Source of the DNA: Cordilura impudica
Lineage: Eukaryota > Arthropoda > Insecta > Diptera > Scathophagidae
DNA: 64,000 nt
Assembly (NCBI GenBank): GCA_963682025.1
Contig: OY821520.1
Span: forward strand, 86,163,465 to 86,227,464
Reading direction: 5' to 3'
The notes beneath the pieces were generated by a model. That model worked only from the letters and a program-made list of their open reading frames with translations, did not search any database and was not told the DNA's origin. Below are positions 21,426 to 33,179 of this stretch, piece by piece. The position numbers and the translations under genes were made by a program. Within the stretch, counting starts at the first letter, position 1; each line of letters begins with the position of its first letter.

Positions 21426-23184
21426 ATATTATTTATATATTATATATATTATTAAGTAAAGTTCAAACATTTTTAAAGCACTTTAGCGAAAAAGCCAAAG
21501 AAATATAAACAGAACAGAAAAAGTAAAGTTCTATTATTTATAAGTATTTTGGATTTTGGAGCTTAATATATCAATAACTCTAAAAGTTATCTAAATAATT
21601 CTTGAAATTATTTGAGATCGTATTAGCAAAAGTTAATAAAATTTTAATGTCTATACATATTGAAAAATATGTATGGTCTGAAATCCTTTAACATTTCGAA
21701 GTGAACAAATTTGTAACTGAAGCAGGATATCTCTGCATTCAATATTTTGAAAGCCAATTTCCTTCAGAATAAATGCTTCATATTTGGTGTGCCAATCTCG
21801 CCAATAGTTTAGACGTTAACATTGTTATTTTTTATTTCGAATGCCGAGCTACAGTATACTTTCTCGTGGCTCTAACTTATTTGAAATTATTTTACCGGAT
21901 GGTATTGAACAAAGATAGAGACTTCAAACTTCTATATTTGGAAATAATGATGCAAATATACAATAACATTTACATAAATATACATGTACAATAAATATTT
22001 ATATATAGGCCAATATTCATAACGAAATTCTAGTGCTAAAATTTATTCATAAAAGAGTTAAAGAGTTAAAAATTTAAATGGAAAAAATTTAGAGAATAGT
22101 TTATTATATAAATAAGGTAGATAGTTTATAAATGTACAAAAAAGACCACTAAAATTTACATACATATTTTAACCACAATGAAAATTTTTTCTAATTTGTA
22201 TTTATAAATTATTTAATTAGTATATTTAAATACGTTACAAATAAATGTATATAATTCATACAAGTTGTATATATTTGCATAAGTGTAACTTAAAATATAT
22301 TCAAATTAAACACTTAACTTTAGTTTATGACTCATTTTATTGTTGAATGAATTCAAAATCAACATAATACTTGATTGAGAAACGTCCAAAATATATTGTG
22401 CGTGTTTAAAATTCGAAACTAAGGCATTTGCCCCCTGAATAAATTGAAATGCAAAAAGCATATCAACATGCAATATATTAAATATTTCGGAATACTATTT
22501 ATTTACAAAGTGGAATGAATGTATAATTCTTTTGTTCTCACACAAACACCCAGTGAATATTTAGGTAACAAAAACCTTCCCAAATCATGTATAGATGCTA
22601 GATTTCCAATTACCAAATGACAAGCTTAACTTCTAAATTGTTTCTGAATACTTTTATCACTCTTAATTATGTACTCTGTGATATACATGATGAACTTAGA
22701 GTTATTTGTTCGAGTGCTCAGCAAATTGTTGACTGGGTGTGAATTAATCAAAGTACTTGGTTTTTACGTTAGTGACGTGAACGATAAATATTAGAATAAT
22801 GATATTATTTTTGCCGGTATATTGAGGACATACATATATAGATATTATTTATGTTTGCCTAATTAAATAGAAATCATAATTGTCAGATTATGTTTATCCT
22901 GCCTTTGCCATGATTTCTCATTAATAAATAGCTGTGGAAGTTTTACAAAATTCATACCATTTGATTTTCTAACTTTATCAATTTAAATTTTGAATAAAAA
23001 ATTAGAACTCGAATTTTAATTTTAAGTTTATAGATAGAGACGGCAAGGTGGCTCATTATTTCAAGTCTAATAAGCAATTACTAAGTCCCAGCAACTGCAA
23101 TGGAAATATTCCGTTACTTTTCGAAATCATTGTCATCAATCAGTTCTATTTAAAAATAAGCACGTGTTTATTCTAGTTCAAGTT
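21426..23184. other. A+T-rich sequence, no gene recognised
   Basis: No gene could be supported. A possible 195-bp MITE has CACCCAGTGAA near 22548 and its near-complement TTGACTGGGTG ending near 22740. The hydrophobic frame 21773-21994 has no motif. Confidence 0.4.
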
Positions 23185-23865
23185 TTCAAAGCGATGACAT
23201 CGATCCAAGAAGAAATAAGACAAAAAAAATGTTGCACGTAATTTTAAACAATCCAAGTGCTTCGTTTGCAGCCATGAGAAGGCAAGTTAGAGAATCGCGG
23301 GCGACTACCCGAAATGTTATCAATCGGTTTCAGCAAACCACGACGTATACCAGAACACCAGGATGAGGTCGAAAAAGTGGATTTATGAACCCAAACTCAG
23401 GTAGAGAAATAGCTAAAAATTTTAAATGAAATCCGAGTCTATCTGAACGTGATTTGCCTAAAAAAAAATAATGCAAGAAATAAAATATAACAAGAAATTT
23501 AAACAAAAATTTGTATATAAAGGAATGTCTATAAAAACGTTTGTTACCACTGTATAAACAGCACTAAACTCCATCTTTATTCTGGCCAGATTTGGCTACA
23601 ACGCATTACGCTTAACAAACAATAGATTGGTTCGAGCGTAATAAAGTGAACTATGTACCAGAATTTTGCAACTAACCAAACTGTCCTGAGCTTCGATCTA
23701 TTGAAAAATTTTGGGCACAAATGAAGCGAATTTTACGAAAAACATCCAAAGTTGTTGTTGGTGAAAAAAATGCAGGCAAAAAAGTTGGGGAAAGAGGTGT
23801 ACAATTCCTAATGAGGCATCTCAAGGCAAGAGTGCATAAATACGTAAGATTGTGGGAACTTTAAA
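23185..23865 (+). pseudogene. Tc1-like transposase relic
   Basis: The N-terminal part (23230-23460) reads as a helix-turn-helix region: PSASFAAMRRQV, SRATTRNVINRFQQT and NPSLSERDL. The C-terminal part (about 23580-23865) reads FWPDLATTHYA, WFERNKVNYVPEF, PNCPELRSIEKFWAQMKR, LRKT and a VQFLMRHLKARVHKYVR tail. This gives the second aspartate (WPD) and the final glutamate (SIEKFWA) of a DDE Tc1/maT-type enzyme. The middle, including the first aspartate, is deleted. Stops occur in both blocks. Confidence 0.8.
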
Positions 23866-24049
23866 TTGATAGCAATGCAATCGTACTTATGTACTGTAGT
23901 AATATCTATTATACCTTTTTCAATTCCAAAAATTTTTAAATAACGAAGTAACATTTCATAGAAAGTAAAATACTTTTGATAAAAATTTAGTCAGTTTAGT
24001 TTATAATTTCAAATAAATTGTGTAAATTATTTATAATTGGCGACCCCTA

Positions 24050-25610
24050 AAAAATACGCAACACTCAACAGCCTGTGTTTGGAGATGAAACTGCAACTAA
24101 TTGGCCACGAAATTTTCAACCAGCAGCAGAACCAGTTCTACCAACAATATCATCTGAAATTGTTCCAGAAATTTCATCAGCTAAGACACCAATGTAGAAT
24201 GATCAACCAATTGATCAATCAATTTGGTTTCTTCAAGTTAAGGCAAGTTTTCGCAAGATACAACAAAATTTTAATATTTTATAATGAATTTAGATCAATC
24301 GATATTGTTTTCGGTTAAAGACATTGCTGTTTCTCCACCACCTTCTGGAAAATATGAAACAATTAAAAAAGCATCATGTATTCCTTTACTGAATCTGCTG
24401 AACACTAACACTGGTCTACAAATTAAAAAAAAAATTGACTGTTGAAACGAAGCATGTTTTTTGACTAATCTGGCAATACAGTAAAATAGTCAATACTGAC
24501 AGCCCACATTCATTCCAAATCTTCATAATAGTAGCGTTTAAGCATGTCAGGGAGATCGTGTGTAACTGATTCAAGCTATTTTTGCTTTGTGTGTGGTGAA
24601 TATTTGGTTGGAAAAAAAGGATATGCAATCATTAAAATATGCATGTTTACATTATTTTGGTGTTGCTGCCAGAAGCTTGGACAAACCGTGGACACCGACA
24701 ATGTTTTGCAATAGTTGCAGAACTATTTTATACAAATGGTAAGAAGATCTATTTCGATTTTTCAATTCTAGTACTTTGGAGAAAGTCAAGTAACCACCAA
24801 ACCAATTGTTATTTCTCTTTCACATAAGTTGCTGAAAAAATCGAAAAAATATTACTTTCGCTAATGTCTCATCGGTTTCCAAACCAGTCTAACGACCACC
24901 AAATGATCCATTACCAGTCATTTCCAGTGGTACGAGCAGTGAGTCCGAAACATATTTCGCCGGCAGTGGTAGTTTGTATGAGGCTGATGATGCGTTTAAC
25001 GAAGCAAGACGCTTCACGCATGCAGCAGAGGAAACATCTTGCAGTTGAGACAAAAGTAACAATCTATAGAGATATAAGTTTGGAATTGGCAGCATATTTT
25101 CAACAGAAACACTCTATTCTATACTGTACTGATGTTGATGGTTTATTAAAAAAAATGAACAAACCATATGACAAAACTGAATGCAGATTATTTGTTGATG
25201 GCTCTAAGTCAAGTTTAAAGGCTCTTCTTTTGCATAATGGGAATGAAAAATCATCCATACCAATTGCTCATGCCATTAATACAAAGCAAAATAATGAATC
25301 AATGACTGAAACTTTGACATTACTCAAATACAACGATCATAAATGGAAGATCTGTGGTGACAGTGTGTAAATTAATCTGTTTCAGGTTTGTCATTTGGTT
25401 TGTTGACTGGTATGCAAGGGGGTTCTACGAAATATTGTTGTTTCCTTTGTCTATGGGATAGTCGCGCTACACGTCATCATTACGCCAGAACTGAGTGGCC
25501 AAAAAGAACTGAGTATTCACCAGGAAAACAAAACATTTCAAATAAACCATTTATTGGTTCAAATGACGTTCTTCGTTCGCCACAGCATATATAGCGAACT
25601 GAAGCTCAGG
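24050..25610 (+). pseudogene. Decayed member of a multi-copy 'DxSKxSLKAxLLHNGN' protein family
   Basis: The middle block (about 24600-24960) read across frames gives YACLHYFGV, LDKPWTPTMFCNSC, NCYF and SVSKPV-PRPPNDPLPV, the CxxC-type N-terminal region of a family I recall from arthropod and cnidarian genomes as uncharacterised. The second block (25040-25600) gives YCTDVDGLLKKM, LFVDGSKSSLKALLLHNGN, KYNDHKWKICGD, GGSTKYCCFLCLWDS, RTEWPKRTEYSPGK and VLRSPQHI. The 168-codon frame 24864-25370 is the longest intact piece. A frame break and stops separate it from the 25388-25594 piece. Copy-number behaviour suggests a mobile origin, but the function is unknown. Confidence 0.6.
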
Positions 25611-26002
25611 CACTTGGAAAGGGTTCGCTAAACTCAGAAGAACATTTTCCATTTCAGTATCCATAGTCAATGGAGTTGGATATCCTACTGTCAATAATGA
25701 TCATCAATGCCCTCCTTTCTGCACGGCCCAGTAGCTTCAAAATAGACTTTGAAACTCCTACCCATACATGGGTATTCCATTTTGGTAGATGGTGTCTTAA
25801 TCATACATAAATATTTTAAGATAAATTGTAAATGTATTTTGCCATAAATTTGAGTTGTATCACAGAGTGATTTTTCCAACATGCGTCTTAAGTCTTTTGT
25901 TTAATTGACTCCTTCACTATTGACTTGTGTATGTTAACAGAAAATTCAATTTTGAGTTAAAATTCTGTTATTTCTCTCTCAAGATTTTAATGCCGGTTAT
26001 TT

Positions 26003-26205
26003 TTATACCCTCTAATACTATGTGGTTTGGGTATAATTACTTTCTGCTGCTGTTTGCAACTATTAGAAATATTTTACCTAGACCCATCTTTTACAATACC
26101 GAATCACTCTCTGAGTCGATTTAGCGATGTCCGTCTGTGTATCCATATAAACCTTGTAATCAAACTACGGGTCGCAAGTATAAATATATTTGAATCTGAT
26201 CTAAT
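26003..26205 (+). mobile_element. HINE-A 5' fragment
   Basis: It starts TTTATACCCTCTAATACTAT, then GTGGTTTGGGTATAATTAC, the ACCCATCTTT box, CTCTGAGTCGATTTAGCGATG and GTCCGTCTGTGTATCC. The similarity fades after GGGTCGCAAGTAT. Confidence 0.85.
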
Positions 26206-27189
26206 TTTACATCTTCATCCTTTTTATCTTCTGGATTTTTTTTGCGATTTTTTTCCTAAGTATGATTTCTGGGAACCGCTTATTTTTTTTTCATGGCGTT
26301 GACATGGTCTAAATAAAAAATATTTTTTTTATTAAATTGATTCAGATATTACTGTTAAATAACGCGATGAGACTGCTACAAGCACAACACCCTACTCACT
26401 GAATAATAGAATCGTCGAGTAGATGTAGTAAGTAATCTTATTTGGTTTTTACTTACCAACAATGCCTTGAACTTGAAAGGTAGTAGCCCAGTGAAATATG
26501 CACTATAATTAATGTTAGCATTAAACTTGTAACATATGAACATGTAATATTTAATAACATTTCTAAGTAGACCACGATGACAAGGACGCAAAACTGAAAA
26601 ATACACGCACAAAATAACTTAAACGTTAATATTTCAAGATTTTCCCTAATTTATTTCCTGTTATTGCTATAGTTTTAAAATAGCAAGCGTAAGCTACATT
26701 GCGTTTATAGAAATAAAAATATATGTATAGTGTTCTGAAAGAAAGATTGTTTATAATTCGTGCACTGCAAATATTTATTATAACATATTATTTTATCAGA
26801 CAAACCAAGGAAATCATAAGGAAGTGCTGACAGATAGACAGACAGGTCGAGTCAGCCCTGCCAGTAGAAAAGACTCGCCAGTTCTATTATGAATATATAA
26901 TTACAGTTTTTCCCCTATTTATTTACGAGTTGACATTTACTATATTAAACTGGCACTAAATTTAAAATACATTTTCCAGAAATCAATTATAATAAAAATA
27001 TAAATTATCCAGAAATTTTTGTTTTGCGGACCATTTGTCGTCCCTTTGTGAGTAGCTCCGAGGGCATGATGCCCCCTGCCCCCTCACTACGCCACTGTCG
27101 GGTTATAACGATTAAAGCGATTAGTAAGCACCAACGATTAAAAGTTTAAATTTATTTATTTTGTGAATTGTCTACAAAATGAATGGATT
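26206..27189. other. A+T-rich sequence, no gene recognised
   Basis: Nothing could be supported. A short GACAGATAGACAGACAGG run lies near 26829. The relatively G+C-rich piece 27050-27105 (CCCCTGCCCCCTCACTACGCC) may be a transposon end, but no partner was found. Confidence 0.4.
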
Positions 27190-27715
27190 CAATTGAAATT
27201 GGTGAAATTCCGTCCATGTTCAGATCTAGACCCCATACAAATGACCCCTATGAAATCGACATGACTTGCCATAAGATCCAAATTATCATATAAATCTTAG
27301 TCAAATTGGGTTTGTATGTGTTTATTATATCCATTAATCAGTAGTCCAGAAATAATCCCAATACGATAATTATTAGTCATAGGGCCCATATAGAGCTGCA
27401 TCCCGATCTTCACCTATCAAAAAACAACAATATTGCACAGATTTTTCTCAAATTTGGTTTGTATATATTTCTTCAAAGTGACATTACCAAATATGGTCAG
27501 GTTCGGTCCATGTTTCGATCTAGTCCCCATATAAATAAAGCATCTGATATGAACTTTTTCATATCTGCAGCCAAAAAAATTTATAATAATGTCACTCAAA
27601 TTTGGTTTATGTTTATTTTCTATATCGAATGAGTTGGAGTGAAGACATAGGGTCTCTAAACTATGATATAGGGTATCGTATAGTCGGTCCAGACTGACTA
27701 TAATTTCTTACTTGT
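27190..27715 (+). mobile_element. HINE-A, 5'-truncated
   Basis: It contains the second two thirds of the element, from TTGAAATTGGTGAAATTCCG through CCCCATATAAATAAAGCATC to TATAGTCGGTCCAGACTGAC and TTTCTTACTTG. The 3' end abuts Helitron copy 1 at 27716 and truncates its 5' end. Confidence 0.85.
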
Positions 27716-27867
27716 AGGAGGTAATTTGCGTAACTCCTTACCTGATTTTAAAAATATTGATTACAGTATTTATAATGGTCCGTAAGGATGGACATAGGCT
27801 ATGAATTTAATTAATATTTTTTATTGGACGATCTACCTCCCATATAAAGTGATATTTTAATATTATA

Positions 27868-29009
27868 AAGGGTCCGCCAACTAGTGCTTATTTCGTGAAT
27901 GGTAACACTAGGCTCATGTCTAATTTGACAGATAATTAGTTTTATCCTTCCGCTGAACGAATATGGTTGTGTATACGCTTGAACAACGCTGGGAAATATT
28001 GCGACATTACTTTGAAAATCGTGGTAATGTTGCAGAATGTGTGCGAAAATTGCGTACGGATTTTGGAAGAAGAGAAGCACCATCAGCTCCGTATGTTCGT
28101 TATCTTGTGAAAAAGGTGAAAGAAACTGGCATCCTCATCGATAAACCAAAGCGTGAAAAGCCAAAAACAGTGCGTATACCCGAGAATATTGCTGCTGTGG
28201 CAGAAAGTGTGCGTGAAGCGCCATCAACATCAATTCACCGTCGTTCTCAAGAATTGAACATTTCGGAGGCATCATTGAGACGAATTTTGCATAAAGACCT
28301 TGGTATGATGCCATACAAAGTCCAATTGCTTCAGGAGTTGAAGCCAACTGACCATCCAATGCGTTTTCGCTTCGCTAAGTGGGCCTGCGATCGACTTACA
28401 GAAGATGCCGATTTTGCCAAAAAATCATCTTTTCAGTTGAAGCTCATTTTGATCTTGGCGGGTATGTAAATAAGCAAAATTGTCGCATTTGGGGCACAGA
28501 AAACCCGCACGCATACATTGAAAAGCCGATACACCCAAAACGAGTCACTGTTTGGTGCGAGTTTTGGTCCAGAGGCATAACTGGGCCATTTTTCTTCCAA
28601 AATGAGCAAGGAGTGGCCGTTACAGTCAATGGCGATCGTTATCGGGCCATGTTGAACGCTACGTGCCACACAGCCGAAGCTACACTCGATGTTTTGCGCC
28701 CTGTTTTTGAAGATCGCATTATCAGCGGCAGACTATTATTTGTGGGGTGCCCTCAAAGATAAGTGTTACGCCAACAAGCCAGAGACAATTGACGCTTAAG
28801 AGGACAATATTCGTGAAGCCATTGGTGAAATACAGCTGCACAAACCGATAATGTGCTTAAAAATTGGACCGATTGTGTAGGCTACTGCATGGCCAGCCGA
28901 GGCAGCCATTTGAATGAAGTTATTTTCCGTTATTAACCGGAGGGATTTTACTTTCAAATAAAAAGAGAAATTTGAAATTTTCAAAAAAAAAGTTATTTGG
29001 CGGACCCTT
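27868..29009 (+). mobile_element. mariner-like element P3, inside Helitron G
   Basis: The element is bounded by inverted repeats AAGGGTCCGCCAA / TTGGCGGACCCTT and a TA target duplication. Transposase (from 27963): the helix-turn-helix N-terminus MVVYTLEQRWEILRHYF, then KPKTVRIPENIAAVAESV and SIHRRSQELNISEASLRRI, is open to residue ~150. A one-base loss in an A run at 28421-28426 breaks the frame. The next frame carries EAHFDLGGYVNKQN, where the catalytic D has become V (SVEAHF), then HPKRVTVWCEFW and VTVNGDRYRAML. Deletions of about 72 bp (28660) and about 55 bp (28730) remove the QQD second aspartate and the DLTPLD third aspartate. It is therefore dead, but its ends are intact. Confidence 0.9.
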
Positions 29010-29422
29010 TATATATTGAGTACTATGACAGAGAGAGCTTTGCAAATTTGTGTGATGTCACCTATTATTTATGTTAGTAGCCATATCTCAAATGGGCGGT
29101 ATGGGACCAATGGGCGTGGCAGCTCCCACACGAAGTATATAAAATATCATATATCTGGATTACTGTAATATTGAGAGCCTTGGGACTTTGCGTGAGCCCA
29201 TATGTTATGCATGTGATTAAGCGAAAAAAAATGGGCGTGATCGGAGCGGTGGAGTAGCACTATAAAAGTGAAGGCGTCGACACTTTGCACGAGTCCATCA
29301 GATATTAATGTAAGTAATCCGATAAAAATTGGTAGTGATGGGATTAGTAGGAGTGGCACCTCATATACAAAAAATATGAAGTACTACGAAAGCGACTGTT
29401 TTGAAACTTTTGTTTGGAATGG

Positions 29423-29652
29423 CACACGCAGAAAACAGATTCATTGTGGCTATCGAATTTATTGCCAACCGAATTGCGATAATGCTAGCAACCGATTTTA
29501 GGGTTCACTATGACTACAATTCTATTGCCTTAACAGTAAATATTTTATCATAATAGATAATTTGCGGATGCTATTAAATTTCTGTTGATACAATCGAAAA
29601 TACAGTTGTTACACTTAAGAACAATTCGGTTGGCGAATATTTTTTCTGTGTT
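29423..29652. mobile_element. MITE H copy 2, inside Helitron G
   Basis: It has the same 230-bp unit and ends (CACGCAGAAAACAG ... TTTTTTCTGTG) and the same subterminal GCCAACCGAATTG inverted repeat as 5558-5786. It separates the 142-bp monomers from the AAAATCGCC-type tail of the Helitron. Confidence 0.75.
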
Positions 29653-30325
29653 CACATTTCAAAATTCGCCAAAATTGAAAATCGTGAAAAACAAAAATCG
29701 CCAAAAACAAGCGTCTCTAAATAAAAAAACGGTAAAATCAAAAATCGCCAACATAAAAATCGACAAAATCAAAAATAGCTAAAATGAAGAAATTGACAAA
29801 TGATATACTCAATTCATGGCCATCGTTAAGTGTTGCCGGATTTAATTTTGAAAATATATTGGCAGCTATATGTATATTACTCGAGAGTAGGAACGTCTTA
29901 TAATTTAATAATTTTTACATCTAATGAATAACCAAAAATATTAAACATCAGAAAGCACTGAAATAAAACAAAAGTTCGTTCTAACTCTCGTATGAAAAGA
30001 AAGAAAAAACATTTCTCATGCTTCTTCTTTCTAATGTTGAGTTAAATAGTTGGTTAAGCATAAGTTGAAGTAATAGGCAGAAGGATGCTGAAGATGAACA
30101 ATACGCTACTCCAGCTAGCGTTGTCTTCAATTTTTTCCAAATTTCTCTTACATTGCATAAAGTATTATCTTTTCTAGTATAAGAAATTCTATACATGATT
30201 TCGAACCGAACAATAAATAACTAATTATTAATAAAACAAAATATATAAAAAAAAATTATGATTATGAAAACAAACATATCAGTAAGTCTCAGAAAATCGT
30301 AGCGCAGCACGACAGGACATACTAG

Positions 30326-30465
30326 TTACTAAAAATAACCATATAAATATTAAAAGTTATGGTTACTCATATTATAAACACCAATTAAGAATTCAGCGGC
30401 TCAGTTGTTTCACAAAGTTTTTATGCGTTTATTGCCAATAAAAATATATTGTATTTCTTCAAAAT
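30326..30465. other. Short spacer
   Basis: Nothing recognised between the Helitron end and the next HINE-A. Confidence 0.4.
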
Positions 30466-31155
30466 AAAACAAGTAAGAAAATTATAGTCGGTCTAGCCCG
30501 ACTATACGATACCCTATACCATGGTTAAGAGACCCAATCTCTTCGGTCCAACTAATTGGATATAGCAAATATGCATAAACCAAATTTGAGTGTCATTTTT
30601 ATTAATTTTTTTCGCTGCAGATATGAAAAAGTTCATATCGGATACTATATATAAATGGGGACTAGGTCGAAAAAATGGACAGCTCTATACGGGGCCTATG
30701 ACTAAGAAATTTCCTGTTGGGAGTATTTTTGAACTACTGATTAATGGATGTAATAAACACATACAAACCCAATTTGACTGAGATCTATATGATAATTTGG
30801 AACTTATGGCAATTTATGTCGAGATCATAGGGGTCTTTTGTATGGCGGCTAAGTCTGAACATGGACCGATTCTCACCAATTTCAACAGACTTCATCCCAT
30901 GGTCGATGGAAGCTTATATACCAAATTTCATCAAAATATATGCATATTTGCGACCTGCAGTTTGATTAAAAGCTTTACATGGACACACAGACGGACGGAC
31001 GGACGGATGGACGGACGGACATTGCTATTTCGACTCAAAAAGTGATTCTGAGTCGATCGGTATAATTAAAGATGGGTCTAGGATGAATATTTTTGGTTGT
31101 TACAAACAGCAGCACAAAGTCATTGTACCCAAACCACATAGTGGTATAGGGTATA
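30466..31155 (-). mobile_element. HINE-A with internal deletion
   Basis: The termini are intact (palindrome variant GGTCTAGCCCGACTATACG; TATACCCTATACCAC at the 5' end). About 110 bp is missing between the GGACTAGGTCGAAAAAATGG and CAGCTCTATACGGGGCC blocks relative to 6987-7796. The GGAC run is at 30989-31020. Confidence 0.9.
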
Positions 31156-32323
31156 ATTAAACAGAATTATGCATTTTCAATTAATGTTTTTTTATTAAAT
31201 AATTATTTATTTAAATATTAGCTAGTTATTAGTTTGAATAAATATTATTCAATTTAAACTGATTAAATTAGAATTGAAAAACTTTGTATTATATTATTTT
31301 AGATGATAAAGTTAGCCAATTAACTTGGCTAAGAAAACATTGGAACATCTGAAAAGGCATATACCTGTTCTTACAGAGCACTCACAACTTAGTCCGATAG
31401 TACAATTTACACTCGAATTGGATAATATATATCCGAAAGTAGTCATAGAGTGAAACAAGTGATCTTGTTTTCGTTTTCGAGGATTTCTAAGCTTCTGTGG
31501 TTTAAATTTTGTAGTAAATATCTTTGTTCGAAAAAATAACTGTTTACATAAATGTAATATGGCTTCATTACGACTTAGTCAGTATGTTTTCATTAATAAT
31601 ATTATTAAAGAAATAGGGGTGTCACGTAAATAAAAAGCGTTGTTAATAGAATATTTAACTCAAATCGTTCTTAAATCGACATAGGCCATTATAGCTTGTG
31701 ACCAGAGCTATATTTAAATATTTATGTTCATCATGCAATGTCACTATTGGTGTCAAATAAAAGTAGAGAATCCTGGCGATTATTCTTTTAAAATTTCATC
31801 CTTCTATATTCTTTGACAATTGCAATAAATTCTTTCGAAAAATCATTATGTTGAGGACTTGAACATTCACTAACCTTTATTGGTTATGTTGTAATAAAAA
31901 TTTAAGGTTTTGTGCCATAAGTAAATATTTAGCACATCGACCCAAATTTACTAATTTAGACAAAAAAGATTCTGATAAGACAAAATTAAAGAAGCATAAA
32001 ATTTTCAAGATTTTCACCTTTTTGTTGATACTGCTGGCGTCCCTGTAGAAAGAGTATAAGTATCATTATAATAGTTACACTCATTACTGACTAACTGATC
32101 TGCTGATTAAGTAATGCTGTTCGTATACGTATGATTAATCATCTCTCATACTACTATGTATTTATACAGATTCTATTGATTTATTTTATATATCTAAAGT
32201 CATTATAGGTGAGAAGATTTTAGTTTAAGATTATTGCAATCATATTATTTTATTTATTAAGATTTTTTCAACTTTTTATTGTTGGGAAAATACTATACTT
32301 TTGTTTTTTGTTTTAACAATTAT
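31156..32323. other. A+T-rich sequence downstream of the glycine-rich gene
   Basis: No repeat or gene could be supported. The glycine-rich gene points into this region and its transcript probably ends near 32300. Confidence 0.45.
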
Positions 32324-32329
32324 TTTATT
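32324..32329 (-). terminator. Poly(A) signal of the glycine-rich gene
   Basis: On the minus strand AATAAA lies about 60 nt past the stop codon of the gene at 32388-33014. Cleavage would be expected about 15-30 nt further on. Confidence 0.7.
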
Positions 32330-32387
32330 CACAAGCCCCATTTTCCGTTTATAAAACTAAAAATATCATAAACAAACTTTTGATTTA

Positions 32388-33014
32388 TCACCAACTGTAA
32401 CTACCACTAGATGCTTGAGCACTGGCACTGGCTGTTGCGTAAGAGCCTCCGCCACCTCCGTGCAGGTTATTACCACCGCCACACGTGTTACAAGAATTGT
32501 AACCGGGATGACCACCACCGCCGCCGTAGCCACCGGAATTGCTTGAGGCATAATTACCATGGCCACCACCACCATATCCACCTTGACCACCGCCTCCATA
32601 ACCACCATGGCCGCCATATCCTCCTTGACCACCACCAAAACCTCCACCTCCTCCACCACCATAACCTCCACCACCACCGTATCCTCCTCCCGTAACTTTT
32701 TGGACTGTATAGACGGGAACTTGTTTTACAGCAACAACTTGGTAGTCACCACCACCACCATGACCACCATAACCACCATGACCGCCTCCACCATAACCGC
32801 CTCCACCATAACCGCCTCCACCATAACCGCCTCCACCATAACCGCCACCACCACTATATCCGGATGATCCACCCCAACCTCCTCCACCACCACCTCCTCC
32901 TCCCCAACCTCCTCCGCCACCTCCACCTAGCAGTAATTTCTTCTTCAATTTATGAAAAGTAGGCGTGGCAGTTACCACACCAAACAACAGGAGCAAAACT
33001 GTAAAATTTTTCAT
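32388..33014 (-). CDS. Secreted glycine-rich structural protein
   Basis: A single uninterrupted 208-residue frame. Residues 1-16 (MKNFTVLLLLFGVVTA) form a signal peptide with cleavage likely after Ala16. A short basic segment (HKLKKK, 21-26) leads into a Gly/Trp/Tyr repeat region (about 30-89), mostly GGYGG and WGGGG units. Residues 90-107 are a non-glycine island rich in Val (DYQVVAVKQVP...VQKV). A second Gly/Tyr/His region runs from about 109 to 190 with one CNTC pair (175-178). The C-terminus is Ala/Ser-rich (SYATASASAQASSGSYSW). Composition and layout fit insect cuticle, eggshell or other extracellular-matrix glycine-rich proteins, where Tyr allows cross-linking. The exact role is unknown. 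The start is supported by the signal peptide and by a TATA/Initiator 126 bp upstream. No intron is needed, unlike many cuticle genes. Long frames on the other strand here are artefacts of the GGN codon bias. Confidence 0.9.
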   Translation of the reverse strand: MKNFTVLLLLFGVVTATPTFHKLKKKLLLGGGGGGGWGGGGGGGGGWGGSSGYSGGGGYGGGGYGGGGYGGGGYGGGGHGGYGGHGGGGDYQVVAVKQVPVYTVQKVTGGGYGGGGGYGGGGGGGFGGGQGGYGGHGGYGGGGQGGYGGGGHGNYASSNSGGYGGGGGHPGYNSCNTCGGGNNLHGGGGGSYATASASAQASSGSYSW

Positions 33015-33137
33015 TATTATTTAATTTATTTATTTACTTCAATTTTTTTTTTGTCTTTTTAATATTGCACTAAATCGTATTTTAGTATTTAAAGTATTTA
33101 TAATTTTCGTTATTATTTGTTTGATTAGAAACGTTAC

Positions 33138-33174
33138 AATGAGTTGTCTGGATTCAAAAACCTTCACATTTATA
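33138..33174 (-). promoter_or_regulatory. TATA box and Initiator of the glycine-rich gene
   Basis: On the minus strand TATAAAT occupies 33174-33168 and TCATT occupies 33142-33138, spaced about 31 bp apart as in arthropod core promoters (Initiator TCAKT-like). This predicts transcription start near 33140 and a 5' leader of about 126 nt. Confidence 0.65.
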
Positions 33175-33179
33175 CTTCA

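Larger units (their letters stand above)
27716..30325 (+). mobile_element. Helitron G copy 1 (5'-truncated; hosts a mariner and MITE H)
   Basis: The left part (27716-27867) matches copy 2 from AGGAGGTAAT through TATAATGGTCC and AAGGATGGACA to CTCCCATATAAAG. After the mariner (27868-29009) it resumes at TATTGAGTACTATGACAG and continues with GGGCGTGGCAGCTCCC-type monomers of about 140 bp. MITE H (29423-29652) interrupts it, then come AAAATCGCC-like repeats (29655-29790). The end is CGTAGCGCAGCACGAC, then CATACTAG at 30318-30325, followed by T. A degenerate hairpin plus CTAG|T is the Helitron 3' signature. It has no Rep/helicase coding capacity. Confidence 0.72.

Noticed and set aside
23960..24050. 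LTR end and primer-binding site (AATTGGCGACCCC)
   Set aside because: No second LTR, gag or pol was found around it. A short match alone is not enough.
32411..32926. Long His-, Thr- and Val-rich frames overlapping the glycine-rich gene
   Set aside because: They are shadows caused by the GGN/CCN codon repetition. Only the minus-strand glycine frame has a signal peptide and promoter.
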